DNA of 60,285 nt from Anaerolineae bacterium (GTDB taxonomy: Bacteria > Chloroflexota > Anaerolineae > Aggregatilineales > Phototrophicaceae), in assembly GCA_022843385.1 (NCBI GenBank), contig JALHNT010000023.1, forward strand, positions 59,086 through 119,370. The letters run 5' to 3'. Positions 1-8,618 of this stretch are shown in pieces. The stretch's first letter is position 1; every line of letters begins with the position of its first letter. Under the pieces are notes generated by a model. It saw only the letters and a program-made list of their open reading frames with translations, did no database searches and had not been told where the DNA came from. The translations under genes were made by a program, and so were the position numbers.

Positions 1-2
1 AG

Positions 3-65
3 TTGGTGCGGCTGGCCTATACCCATCTGCCTGAAGCCGTCCGCGAAATCAGGGTACACTCGTGA
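3..65 (+). CDS. 3' end of an unidentified gene (partial)
   Basis: The first bases are open in frame 3 and end at TGA 63-65. They encode about 20 residues with an ordinary protein composition (ending AVREIRVHS). This may be the C-terminus of a gene that starts left of the window. The fragment is too short to assign a family, and the other two forward frames are also partly open, so this is tentative. Confidence 0.3.
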   Translation: MVRLAYTHLPEAVREIRVHS

Positions 66-95
66 CGACATCAGGACTTACGTAGGTCAGGGGAT

Positions 96-182
96 GTAGG
101 GACGCCATATTGAGTCAGCGGACGTGCTCTTGCACGTCCCTACACCTATCGGTCGTTCGTAGGGACACCCAACGGGGTGTCC
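96..182. repeat. Pair of GTAGGGAC-type palindromic repeats
   Basis: Two hairpins lie in the gap before the Ppx/GppA gene. The first has an 8-bp perfect stem (GGACGTGC at 120-127 with GCACGTCC at 132-139) inside a wider GTAGGGACG/CGTCCCTAC pair (96-104 and 135-143). The second pairs GGACACCC (163-170) with GGGTGTCC (175-182). Both sit next to the word GTAGGGAC, as expected of REP-like extragenic palindromes. No function is inferred. Confidence 0.6.
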
Positions 183-271
183 GCTGGTACTTTTCAATCC
201 TTAATATTACATCCCTACGGGAAAACCGGCAGCAAGTGCGTAAGACCTGGACATCTGAAGAGGGAGATTCG

Positions 272-1840
272 ATGACGCTCAAACAACTACACACACTTTC
301 CCAACACAGCGATGTGTACAAGGACTCGCGCCGGCTGGCGGTGATTGATCTGGGCAGCAACAGCTTTCGCCTGATCGTGGTCGAATACGTGCCGGGACTG
401 AGTTTCCGGGTGGTGGATGAAGTGGCGGAGAGCGTGCGCCTGAGCGAAGGCATGGGCGAGGAGAATATCCTGCGCGCCGCCGCCATGAATCGGGCGGCGA
501 AGGTGGTGCAGATTTACGGGGCGTTTTGCCGGGCCACCGGCATCGATGACATCATCGCCGTCGGGACGAGCGCCATCCGCGATGCCCGCAACCAGGCTGC
601 CTTTCTGACACGGCTGGAAAGCGAAAGCGGCATCCGGGTGCGGGTGTTGAGCGGCGAGGAAGAAGCCTACTACGGCTATCTGGGCGCGGTCAACAGCACG
701 GCGCTGGATGACGGCTTTGTCCTCGATATGGGCGGTGGCTCGCTTCAGATCAGCCGGGTGGAGAACCGCCGGCTGCGTGAGAAGATCAGCTTCCCCCTGG
801 GCGCGGTGCGGGTGCTGGAGCGCTTCCTGAAATCCGACCCGGCGACTAGCGATGAAGTGGATGATCTGCGTGAACATCTGGATGACGTGTTCGGCAATCT
901 GACCTGGTTTCGCTACAAACCCGGACGAAAGCTGGTATTCGTCGGCGGTGGCGTGCGCATGGTCGGGCGGCTGGCGCAGAAGCAGGATCATTATGCCGTT
1001 GATCTGATGCATGGGTATCAACTGACGCTGGCTCAGGCCAAAGCCGTGCGGAAGCTGCTGGCCGATAAGAGCGTGGCCGAGCGCCGCCGTATTCCAGGGA
1101 TGAAACCGGAGCGGGCCGATATTTCGCTGGGGACTGCTGTCGTCGTGCATGAGGCGCTGCGGGCATCGGGTTTTGAAGAGTTGACGATTTCGGCGCAGGG
1201 GGTGCGCGGCGGGCTGTTCTATGAGCGCTTCCTGGCTGGTGATGGCGAACCGCTGTTTGTCGATGTCCGGCTGGCGTCGGTCCTCAATCTGGCGCATCTC
1301 TACCGTTTTCAGGAGAAACACGCCGAGCATATCACGCATCTGACGCTGGCGATGTACGACCAGCTTCCCGCCGCTGTCCATCACTGTCGCGAAGGCGAGC
1401 GCGATCTGTTGTGGGCGGCTTCGATGCTCCACGACATCGGCGTGGCGATTGATTACAACGATCATCACAAACATGGTGCGTATCTCATCCTCAACGATGG
1501 ACTGCCCGGTTACAGCCACCGCGAGATCGCCCTGATCGCGCTGCTGGTGCGGTATCATCGCAAGGGCGAACCGAAGCTGGATGAGTTCGCGCCGCTGATG
1601 CAGATGCACGATGAGCGGCGGCTGGTGCAGTTGGCCGCGCTGCTGCGGCTGGCCGAACAACTGGATCGTTCCCGCGATGGCGTGGTGCAGGATATTCGCC
1701 TGACCACCGGACGCGATTATGCCCAGCTTGAGCTGGTGACGCGCGGCGATGGGCAGGTCGCGCTGTGGTCGGTCGAGCGCCATCGCGATGTGTTTCAACA
1801 GGCGTTCGGCCTGCAACTGGAAGTGGTGGTCAGCGCCTAA
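272..1840 (+). CDS. Ppx/GppA family phosphatase with C-terminal HD domain
   Basis: Exopolyphosphatase/guanosine pentaphosphate phosphatase of the ASKHA fold, expected to hydrolyse polyphosphate or pppGpp in the cytoplasm. The N-terminus carries the phosphate-1 loop (IDLGSNSFRL, about residues 25-34), then GTSAIRDA, the phosphate-2 motif LDMGGGSLQ and a VGGGVR motif, all typical of the family. The C-terminal third has an HD-type signature (HDIG near residue 386, followed by HHKHGAY), as in long Ppx proteins of about 500 residues. The ATG at 272 was chosen because an AGAGGGAG ribosome-binding site lies just upstream; the frame stays open to 110, but that part runs through palindromic repeats. 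The family is secure; which substrate dominates cannot be read from sequence. Confidence 0.92.
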   Translation: MTLKQLHTLSQHSDVYKDSRRLAVIDLGSNSFRLIVVEYVPGLSFRVVDEVAESVRLSEGMGEENILRAAAMNRAAKVVQIYGAFCRATGIDDIIAVGTSAIRDARNQAAFLTRLESESGIRVRVLSGEEEAYYGYLGAVNSTALDDGFVLDMGGGSLQISRVENRRLREKISFPLGAVRVLERFLKSDPATSDEVDDLREHLDDVFGNLTWFRYKPGRKLVFVGGGVRMVGRLAQKQDHYAVDLMHGYQLTLAQAKAVRKLLADKSVAERRRIPGMKPERADISLGTAVVVHEALRASGFEELTISAQGVRGGLFYERFLAGDGEPLFVDVRLASVLNLAHLYRFQEKHAEHITHLTLAMYDQLPAAVHHCREGERDLLWAASMLHDIGVAIDYNDHHKHGAYLILNDGLPGYSHREIALIALLVRYHRKGEPKLDEFAPLMQMHDERRLVQLAALLRLAEQLDRSRDGVVQDIRLTTGRDYAQLELVTRGDGQVALWSVERHRDVFQQAFGLQLEVVVSA

Positions 1841-1855
1841 GCGAAGGGGTGTAGC

Positions 1856-2587
1856 TTGCAACCGGAATCACTCAGCCCTCTGGATCGCCGGTTAGCCTTA
1901 TTCTCCGCCTTGACCGCGCTGGTCATTGTAGTGTTCTTTAGTCTGGATGAACTTCTCGGCGCGATCCCCATAAAGACCGTCTATCTGAGTATTGGTCCGC
2001 TGGTACAGCTTTTGCTTGTAGGTGTTGGGCTGGCGCTGGGCATCGGGTGGAAATCCCCCTTACTGCTCTTCGTGATTGTGGCACTTCTTCCGGTGTTGTA
2101 TGCGCTTTGGGAAAATGTCGGCATCTCATGGCTGGTGGTAACCCTGCTTGGAATTGGGATTTTCACGTTACTCCCTGTAGTGGTCGTCGCGTCTGTTGTC
2201 ATCTTCATCATCGGAGTGATCCGGCGCGAATGGCGGGCGATGATAACCCATCCGGTTTTCACCCACAGCGTTACGCTCCTGATTCTGTTGGCAACGATTG
2301 CCTACATCTTTATCGTACTGTTCCACGCTTTTGTGCAACGAGTGGTGTCCTACCAAGCGTTGACCTCACACACCTACTATCTGAGCGAATGGGACATTTT
2401 ATCATCCGATGTCTCTGCCCAGATTAGGCTGTTTGAATGCAATAGTCTGTCGATTGACTGCCGCGAAATTTATCGTGTGCGAAGAGAGAATGATCAACAG
2501 CGTTTTCAATTGACTCATTCTGAGGACAAGCTCATCATCGTGATCGATGGGCAGCCAGCGAAAGAAATCCCGGTTGGTGCAGGATGA
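1856..2587 (+). CDS. Predicted multi-pass membrane protein, unknown function
   Basis: A 243-residue protein starting at TTG 1856, with GAAGGGG about 8 bases upstream and only 15 bases after the Ppx/GppA stop, so probably co-transcribed. The first 170 residues contain about five hydrophobic stretches (for example VVVASVVIFIIGVI). The last 70 residues are polar and probably form one exposed domain with two Cys (FECNSLSIDCRE) that could be disulfide-bonded. No recognisable family motif is seen. Existence as a gene is supported by spacing, ribosome-binding site and coherent membrane topology; no function is proposed. Confidence 0.75.
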   Translation: MQPESLSPLDRRLALFSALTALVIVVFFSLDELLGAIPIKTVYLSIGPLVQLLLVGVGLALGIGWKSPLLLFVIVALLPVLYALWENVGISWLVVTLLGIGIFTLLPVVVVASVVIFIIGVIRREWRAMITHPVFTHSVTLLILLATIAYIFIVLFHAFVQRVVSYQALTSHTYYLSEWDILSSDVSAQIRLFECNSLSIDCREIYRVRRENDQQRFQLTHSEDKLIIVIDGQPAKEIPVGAG

Positions 2588-2650
2588 TTGCCGGTGGCGT
2601 GTTATACTCACCCAAAATGACCCAAAATACCTTCTCAGGAGAACAGACTT

Positions 2651-3577
2651 ATGCCCGCCGATTTTGGCCTCGCCCTGGTAGAAAAGCACCCCAAAACCGA
2701 TGATCTGAACCAGTGGTTGAAAGACCTCGACCATCTGCTGCCCCGTTTGGAAGGCCATTTCAAGAGCCTGTGGATGACCGACCATCTCTTCTGGGGTGAA
2801 CAGTATGCCTATGAGGTGTGGACGGTGCTGACCTGGCTGGCGGCGCGCTGGCCGTCGTTCGATGTCGGCCCGATGGTGATGGGGCAGAATTACCGCAACC
2901 CGGCGCTAACAGCCAAGATGGCGTCCACCCTTCAGGTCTTCAGCGGCGGACGCTTCATCATGGGCATCGGCGCGGGCTGGAAAGAAGATGAGTACGCTGG
3001 GTATGGCTATCCCTATCCCACCCCCGGTCAGCGGCTGGAACAGCTCGATGAGACGATTGAGATCGTCAAGCGCCTGTGGACGCAGCCGGGCAAGGTCAAT
3101 TATCAGGGCAAACATTATCAGCTTCAGGATGCCATCCTTGAACCGAAACCGCTGCCAGTGCCACCGATCTGCGTCGGCGTGGCGGGCAACCGGGCGCTGG
3201 CGCTGGCCGCCAAACATGCCGACTGGTGGAATCTCTCGGATGCCGGGATTGACCACTACAAGGAGCGCATGGCCGTGCTGGATGACCACTGCGCCCGCAT
3301 CGGACGCGACCCACAGACGATCCGGCGGACGTGGTTTGGTCGGCTGGTGACCGGGCGCAATGAGGCGGAAGTGCAAGCGCGGGCGGTCTCGCGCGTCGGG
3401 ATTGTCTATAACCGCGAGAATGCTTTCGTCGGCACACCGAACCAGATCATCGCCGACCTGAAGGAATTTGTGGCGATTGGCTGCGATTACTTCATGATCG
3501 ATGTGGTCGGGCTGCCCAACCCGGACATCATCGATATCGTGGTCAATGAGATCATTCCCGGCGTCAACAAAGGCTGA
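2651..3577 (+). CDS. LLM-class F420-dependent oxidoreductase (TIGR03560-like)
   Basis: Luciferase-like TIM-barrel oxidoreductase of 308 residues, expected to use coenzyme F420 (or FMN) as hydride carrier. Family features include the WMTDHLFW segment near the N-terminus, MVMGQNYRNPALTAKMASTL, and the GRFIMGIGAGW loop near residue 100, which in this superfamily borders the deazaflavin site. PPICVGVAGNRALALAAKHADWWN is also typical of the bacterial luciferase-like family. The start follows CTCAGGAGA. The physiological substrate is not predictable. If the cofactor is F420, the genome should carry F420 synthesis genes, which are not in this window. Confidence 0.9.
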   Translation: MPADFGLALVEKHPKTDDLNQWLKDLDHLLPRLEGHFKSLWMTDHLFWGEQYAYEVWTVLTWLAARWPSFDVGPMVMGQNYRNPALTAKMASTLQVFSGGRFIMGIGAGWKEDEYAGYGYPYPTPGQRLEQLDETIEIVKRLWTQPGKVNYQGKHYQLQDAILEPKPLPVPPICVGVAGNRALALAAKHADWWNLSDAGIDHYKERMAVLDDHCARIGRDPQTIRRTWFGRLVTGRNEAEVQARAVSRVGIVYNRENAFVGTPNQIIADLKEFVAIGCDYFMIDVVGLPNPDIIDIVVNEIIPGVNKG

Positions 3578-3580
3578 AAT

Positions 3581-3973
3581 TCAGTGGGGGGCCGCGTCCG
3601 CTTTGTAACGGGCGATGACGCTTAGGGCGGCTTCCATTGTATCGAGCAGTTCGACGTTGCGGGTAGTCCTGGGGGCGATGCTCTTGCCGATGCCGATCAG
3701 TATTTTCATGAAGGCGTCTGCCCCCAATACAACGACCACATGCTGGTTGGGGGGTGTTTTGCTTTCCAAATGGGAAGCCAGAGCTGACAAAGTCATCAGC
3801 GGTAGCTTTGAGTGTCGCAAATCAGAAATGACATAGACAGCATGATTGACGGCATTCTGAATGGCATAGTTGGTATCGACCGCCGCATGGACTTCATCCG
3901 CTGTAACGGGCGACTGATAAGTATGGCAGAGGATGGTCTTGTCTTCATCCATCCAATTCATTTGATAAGGCAT
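3581..3973 (-). CDS. Small STAS/SpoIIAA-like domain protein
   Basis: A 130-residue protein with alternating strand/helix character: an N-terminal MPYQMNWMDEDKTILCHTY strand pair, a middle hydrophobic strand VYVISDLRHSKLP, then QHVVVVLGADAFMKILIGIG. This resembles SpoIIAA/STAS-like proteins that bind partner regulators, but the match is by fold impression only. The ATG at 3973 is preferred because GGAAG precedes it and the upstream open extension (to 4132) reads as low-quality sequence. The gene is convergent with the LLM oxidoreductase (3 bases apart) and divergent from the PfkB kinase. Confidence 0.6.
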   Translation of the reverse strand: MPYQMNWMDEDKTILCHTYQSPVTADEVHAAVDTNYAIQNAVNHAVYVISDLRHSKLPLMTLSALASHLESKTPPNQHVVVVLGADAFMKILIGIGKSIAPRTTRNVELLDTMEAALSVIARYKADAAPH

Positions 3974-4040
3974 GACTCTTCCGGTTCCACATTGCGTCAA
4001 AATTAACATCAGTCTAAGGCGAATCACGCGGGTATAACAA

Positions 4041-4946
4041 GTGAGAAAACCATCAATGGACATCCTCGGCATCGGCAGCGCCACTGTCGATGATTTGTTG
4101 TTCGTTCCGGCTTTCCCGCAGCAGGATACCAAAATGGAAATCTTGCGCCATGAACGGCAGGGCGGCGGACTATGTGCGACGGCGCTGGTGGCTGCGGCGC
4201 GGCTGGGGGCGCGGGTTGGGTTTGCCGGGGTGCTAGGGCATGATGAGATTTCGCGCTGGGTGGCGGATGATCTGGCGGGCGAGGGGATTGATGTCTCCCA
4301 GGCCGTCTACCGCGAGGATGCCGTCCCCATCCATGCCCACATCATCGTTGATCCCAGCGGGTCGCGCACCATCCTCTACAGCGTCGATGGCCGCATCGGC
4401 GCGGATGACGAGCTGCCGAGCGCCGAGGTCATCCAGTCCAGCCGCGTCCTGTTCATCGACGATTTCGGCACCAGCGGTAACATCCGGGCGGCGCGGCTGG
4501 CGCGGGCGGCTGGTATCCCCATCGTGGCCGATTTTGAACTGACCGATGAGCCGGAGCTGCTGCAACAGGTCGATCACCTGATCGTCTCGGCTTGTTATGC
4601 CGGGCGCGTCACTGGCACGGCTGATCCGGGGCTGGCGGCGCGACGCCTCTGGCACGAACAGCGCGCGGCGGTTGTGGTGACCTGCGGCGATCAGGGTGCG
4701 TGGTATGCCGATGGCGAGGCACCGGCGCACTTTCAGGCGGCCTTCAGGGTCGAGCCGGTGGATACGACGGGCTGCGGTGATGTGTTTCATGGCGCGTATG
4801 CAGCAGCGTTGACCTGGGGCTTATCGCTGGATGAGCGCGTCCGCTTCGCCAGCGCGACCGCCGCGCTGAAGGCCACTCAACCCGGTGGTCGCAAGGGCAT
4901 CCCGACGCGGGCGGCGGTTGAGGCGTTCCTGATGAGCGGTCAATAA
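4041..4946 (+). CDS. PfkB-family carbohydrate kinase
   Basis: Ribokinase-like sugar kinase of about 300 residues that transfers phosphate from ATP to a sugar or nucleoside. It has the N-terminal GIGSATVDDLLFVP strand, the GGGLCATALVAAARLGARVGF substrate region, and the C-terminal PfkB signature DTTGCGDVFHGAYAAAL (about residues 238-254) with the catalytic Asp in GCGD. The closest named relatives by impression are sulfofructose/ribokinase-type enzymes, but the substrate is not assignable. Two starts are possible: GTG 4041 and ATG 4056. GTGAG at 4041-4045 could serve as ribosome-binding site for the ATG. Several sugar-acid genes occur at 36-51 kb, but this kinase is not linked to them. Confidence 0.9.
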   Translation: MRKPSMDILGIGSATVDDLLFVPAFPQQDTKMEILRHERQGGGLCATALVAAARLGARVGFAGVLGHDEISRWVADDLAGEGIDVSQAVYREDAVPIHAHIIVDPSGSRTILYSVDGRIGADDELPSAEVIQSSRVLFIDDFGTSGNIRAARLARAAGIPIVADFELTDEPELLQQVDHLIVSACYAGRVTGTADPGLAARRLWHEQRAAVVVTCGDQGAWYADGEAPAHFQAAFRVEPVDTTGCGDVFHGAYAAALTWGLSLDERVRFASATAALKATQPGGRKGIPTRAAVEAFLMSGQ

Positions 4947-5085
4947 GCTGCCTTCTGTATGCATCGCTTTGGGTCAGCGACAAGTCATCATAGAGTTAAC
5001 CACAGGTGTCGCTAACATAGCATCCACCAAACCGGGCCAAGACCAAATTGATGTTTACTCAAATAGCTTAACCGGGAGATCTGAG

Positions 5086-5589
5086 ATGTTAAAAGGCAAG
5101 CGAGATATATTAATTCAAAAAATAAAGAAGCATTTCAAAAACCCTGTTCTCCGAGCTAAAGACATAGGCGATTTAAGCGAGGTTGGACGGTTTGCAGATA
5201 AGTCATGGCAAGAGGTATCGATTGAAGACATAAATGTTACCTACAGTTTATTTTTCTTCTCTCCTCGTGGGTTTCATTATTTTCTTCCTGCTTTCTTGCT
5301 TAATGCTCTAAGTAACCCCGAAAAGATAAACCCAATGACCATAGAGGGATTAATTCGAGATTTGGGAGCGTTTGATAATTTTAACCACTCATCCACCAGT
5401 GTAAAAAAGCTGTTCACAAAGCAACAGCAAAAGATTATTCTCGAATTTTTAACAGAAGCTGATTACCTATTCATTTATATCAATCCATCACTTAAGCAAA
5501 TGACAATTCGTGGAAAAAATTATTGGGAACGTAGGAACTCTGAACTTCGTGATTTACTCGATGCTGCTAGAGATTACTGGTCGAATTGA
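5086..5589 (+). CDS. AT-rich orphan protein, DUF6714-like; possible immunity-type cargo
   Basis: A 167-residue soluble protein, markedly AT-richer than its neighbours, with ATG at 5086 after GGGAG. The centre reads FFSPRGFHYFLPAFLLNAL, an aromatic-rich block reminiscent of DUF6714 proteins (recalled, not searched). No signal peptide or membrane segment is seen. Directly downstream (5608 onward) lies a degenerate copy of the RHS tail plus repeat block that also follows the unknown gene at 34499-35026. Foreign composition and that shared neighbour suggest a mobile cassette gene, perhaps an RHS-associated immunity protein. The function is inference from context only. Confidence 0.7.
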   Translation: MLKGKRDILIQKIKKHFKNPVLRAKDIGDLSEVGRFADKSWQEVSIEDINVTYSLFFFSPRGFHYFLPAFLLNALSNPEKINPMTIEGLIRDLGAFDNFNHSSTSVKKLFTKQQQKIILEFLTEADYLFIYINPSLKQMTIRGKNYWERRNSELRDLLDAARDYWSN

Positions 5590-5607
5590 TTCGCTAAGGT
5601 CATCTAA

Positions 5608-6310
5608 GTGCAGCAGAGATTCCATGGAAATTCCGCTCCCTCAACCCCAGTTTTCCCCAACCCTTCTCTAACCCCACGCCGACAGCCTTAACCTTCGCGC
5701 TCCCGCAAAATGGTTAGCTCTGACTCGCGCTAAGTCGTACCAAAAAGTTTACCAAAAGTTCACCCGTAACGGGGGGATCGGGTGTAGTCTAATGACAGGA
5801 AGTCGATAGTCGTCAGTCGATAGTCGGTAGTCAATAGAGGAAAAGCTCGTTACTCGTCACTCGTACTCGTTCCTGACCGAACGCCAAATGTCACAACATG
5901 CACTTTTGACTTTGACGACTTTGACGACTTTTGTGAGTCGCGGACGCTGCGGGTTAAAACCCACAGCTATCCTGGTTCGGTAAGCCCACTGAAGGGGCTG
6001 CTGTCCCAGATTGTCTTTTTCAGCGCCTTTAGTGCGCTTACCGTATTCCCGCTAGCTGGGTGGTTATAACCCCCAGCGGATCAGAGAGTTGAAAGTGCTG
6101 AGTGCTGAGTTGAAAGTGAAACACTCGGAATGCTCTCTGTGTCCTCTGTGTCCTCTGTGTTCGTTTTGTGTCGGTGTCTGTCCGACGACGACGACGACAC
6201 AAAACTGGAGTTGCACAAAAAGGGACTTGCAACACTTGAGGGAAAATGGTTGGACATGATTCGCGAATCGAAAAAAGACTGATGCGAATCTGACGAATCT
6301 GACGAACATT
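5608..6310. repeat. Long non-coding repeat block, copy A (RHS-tail remnant plus extragenic repeats)
   Basis: There is no credible gene between 5590 and 6335. 5608-5650 is a shortened version of the RHS C-terminal fragment seen at 34336-34470 and 35048-35113 (GTGCAGCAGA then CCGCTCCCTCAACCC). 5650-5770 is nearly the same as 35113-35234. TGACTTTGACGACTTTGACGACTTTTG at about 5909-5935 recurs near 35346. A tandem CTCTGTGTC array (about 6134-6160), a GAC trinucleotide run (about 6182-6197) and the final GCGAATCTGACGAATCTGACGAA stretch recur in the same order near 35512-35820. Homology is collinear but interrupted, which points to duplication of a non-coding unit. Confidence 0.8.
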
Positions 6311-6335
6311 GCGAATCAAGCGGCTTCACGCCCTA

Positions 6336-6899
6336 TTATGGCCGGCGGTAAATCCCGGAGCTTTCGTCATCGACGGTCTGGCGACTGCCGCGCAGCCAGC
6401 CCTGATCGACGGCTTTGGCCTCGACTAGCGAGATGAAGGCGTCGGCATAAATCTTGCGGACAATGGCAGTCAGCTCGCGCACATCGCGCCGTTGGAGTAC
6501 ACAGCGCAGGATCGTGACCTCGCCATCGCGTCCTTCACCGCTGGTCTCGGTGACGCCGAAGCCGCGTTCGCGCAGCGCGACGGCGATCGCATGACCGCGC
6601 TCCTGGGCGAAGATCAGGGCGATCACATAACTGGTGAACAGCCGTGCCTCCAGCGCCATGCCCACATAGCCGCCCACTGCAAAACCGCCGCAGTAGGCCA
6701 GCATGTTTGGCAGGTTGTTCAGGTCGCGGGCGACGCTGGAGACGACCACGATGAAGGTGAAGGCTTCGATGAAGGCCAGCACGGCTGACCATAGGCGCTT
6801 GTCGCGGGTGATGAAGACCACCCGCACCGTGCTGATGGCGTTGTTGAACACGCGCAGCAGAAAGATGATCAGGGCAGTCAGCAGTGCTTCCGGGGTCAT
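6336..6899 (-). CDS. DUF5698/DUF2179 membrane protein (UPF0316-like)
   Basis: A 187-residue protein. The N-terminal half has three hydrophobic segments with the characteristic RVFNNAISTVRVVFITRDKR and FIEAFTFIVVVSSV sequence of DUF5698. The C-terminal half is a DUF2179 soluble domain (GHAIAVALRERGFGVTETSGEGRDG...). This architecture is known as UPF0316; its biochemical role is unknown. Its ATG is 3 bases from the stop of the upstream MFS gene, so it is the last gene of the lipoprotein-MFS operon. Confidence 0.88.
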   Translation of the reverse strand: MTPEALLTALIIFLLRVFNNAISTVRVVFITRDKRLWSAVLAFIEAFTFIVVVSSVARDLNNLPNMLAYCGGFAVGGYVGMALEARLFTSYVIALIFAQERGHAIAVALRERGFGVTETSGEGRDGEVTILRCVLQRRDVRELTAIVRKIYADAFISLVEAKAVDQGWLRGSRQTVDDESSGIYRRP

Positions 6900-6902
6900 C
6901 GC

Positions 6903-8594
6903 TCAGTCTCCTGTTACTCGCACGCTGGATGCGGTTTCTTGTGGGACGCTGCTGCCCCGCGTTTTTCCCAGCCCCCACAGCGCCGGGATGATGGCCGCCG
7001 CGCACACCAGCGCCCCCACCAATCCCAGTTCGGCCAGCACCAGCACCGTGATCCGGGCATAGATGTCAGCGAATTGCATCGGGTCCGGAACCGCGCCACC
7101 GGCTGCCGCGCCAATCGCCGCACCAGCCAGAGTCGTCACCCGCTGCAAGGCCAGCGTCGTCAGCGAGGCCACCGCCACCGTCATGCCGATCAGCCGCAGC
7201 ACGATCACCAGCGCCGAGGCGACGCCGCGTTTATCCTCATCCGCCGAGTTGATGACGGCCGCGCTGATGGGCGAGAAGGTCAGCCCCAGCCCGACGCCGA
7301 TGAAGATCATCTCCAGCGCGATCACCGCATCGGGCAGGTCGATGTTCCAGGTTTGCCAGATCAACCCAAAGCCGAAGATCGACAGCCCCAAGCCCAGCAG
7401 CGTCGTCTTCTGATAACCGATGCGATCACTCAGCCAGCCGCCCGGCACTGCCGCCAGCGCCATCGGCACCGTCAGGGCCGAGAGCAGCAGTCCGGTTTGC
7501 AGCGCCCCCTGGTTCAACTGGCTGGCATCCACTAGGCGAACGTTGACCAGGATCGGTACGCTCACCAGCCCGATGGTCAGGCAGAAGCCGACCAGCAGGT
7601 TAATCAGTGCGCCGGCGGCCAGGTTGGGATGGCGGAACAGGCGCAGATCGAGCAGCGGGTCTTTGATGCGGGCTTCGACCAGCAGGAAGAAGAGGAAGCA
7701 CAGGACAGCCGCCAGCAGCAGGGTGAAGTTGAAGGGCGGCAGTTGACTGGCAGCGCCCAGCGTGGTCGGTGCCAGCGACGCATCGACGTTGTTGCCCAGG
7801 CCGAGCATCAGCAGTGTCAACGACGCGCCGAAGAGCAGGGTGCCGATGAAGTCGAAGCGTCCAGTGGTTTTCTGGATCGGGACATGGCGCAGGGCTTGTA
7901 GCGTCAGCGCCAGCGCGATCAGCGTCAGCGGCACATTGATCCAGAACAGGGTGCGCCAATCCGGCGGGGGCAGTCCCAATCCACCGAGCAGGCTGGCGAA
8001 GGCTGCCTGATTGATGCCGAAGAAGTACACCAGCAGCCCGCCGTAGAGGTGCCCCAGCATCCAGCCCAGCGTGTCAACCGCGCCGATGATGCCCAGCGGT
8101 TGGGCGCGTCGTTCGCGCGGGAACAGATCGCTCACCAGCGCCAGGCTGACCGGCACCATCGCCCCGGCACCGATGGCCTGCACCACCCGCCCGATGATGA
8201 TCGCCAGCAGCGTCACTTCTTCGCGGGACGGGCGCTGACCCAACCGCCGCATCAGAGTGTACAGCCCATCGGTCAGCCCCAGATGAGCCACCGCTACCAT
8301 GACCGAGCCGAGGATGAACACCAGCAGGCAGGCGATGTATACCCTGCGCCGCCCCACCAGATCGCTCACCCGTCCCATGAACATCATGCTGATGGCATCG
8401 GCCAGCAGATAACCGCTGACTACCCAGGCCGCTTCGTCCAGCGAGGTTTGCAGTGGCAGCCCCAGGTTCACCACCAGATCAGGCAAGAAGGCCGAGACAA
8501 TCGTCAGGTCAAGCGAGCCGATGAAGACCGGCAGGCAGATCAGGCCCAGCACCCACCAGGGGTTGGGCGTCACGCGCGTGGAAACAGCATTCAT
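6903..8594 (-). CDS. MFS transporter, DHA2/P55-like (14 TM)
   Basis: A 563-residue major facilitator of the drug:H+ antiporter-2 type, with about 14 membrane segments. Visible motifs are the loop 2-3 motif A (GRVSDLVGRRRVY, about residues 74-86), the TM5 region with GRVVQAIGAGAMVPVSLALV, and a second motif A-like GGWLSDRIGYQKT in the C-half. It lies 24 bases after an LppX/LprG-type lipoprotein gene on the same strand, the arrangement of the mycobacterial lprG-Rv1410c (P55) operon, where lipoprotein and transporter act together in lipid export. By analogy it may move a lipidic substrate across the membrane; drug export is the alternative. Confidence 0.9.
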   Translation of the reverse strand: MNAVSTRVTPNPWWVLGLICLPVFIGSLDLTIVSAFLPDLVVNLGLPLQTSLDEAAWVVSGYLLADAISMMFMGRVSDLVGRRRVYIACLLVFILGSVMVAVAHLGLTDGLYTLMRRLGQRPSREEVTLLAIIIGRVVQAIGAGAMVPVSLALVSDLFPRERRAQPLGIIGAVDTLGWMLGHLYGGLLVYFFGINQAAFASLLGGLGLPPPDWRTLFWINVPLTLIALALTLQALRHVPIQKTTGRFDFIGTLLFGASLTLLMLGLGNNVDASLAPTTLGAASQLPPFNFTLLLAAVLCFLFFLLVEARIKDPLLDLRLFRHPNLAAGALINLLVGFCLTIGLVSVPILVNVRLVDASQLNQGALQTGLLLSALTVPMALAAVPGGWLSDRIGYQKTTLLGLGLSIFGFGLIWQTWNIDLPDAVIALEMIFIGVGLGLTFSPISAAVINSADEDKRGVASALVIVLRLIGMTVAVASLTTLALQRVTTLAGAAIGAAAGGAVPDPMQFADIYARITVLVLAELGLVGALVCAAAIIPALWGLGKTRGSSVPQETASSVRVTGD

Positions 8595-8618
8595 CAGGTC
8601 ATTATCCCTGTCAGTGGG

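Noticed and set aside
287..1861. 524-codon open frame on the minus strand
   Set aside because: Lies wholly antisense to the Ppx/GppA gene; His/Gln-rich shadow composition and no motif.
6134..6197. Tandem short repeats considered as a CRISPR array
   Set aside because: Unit is about 9 bases, with no spacers of regular length and no cas genes.
6038..6329. Minus-strand frames of 81-93 codons
   Set aside because: Translate tandem CTCTGTGTC and GAC repeats into periodic peptides; not genes.
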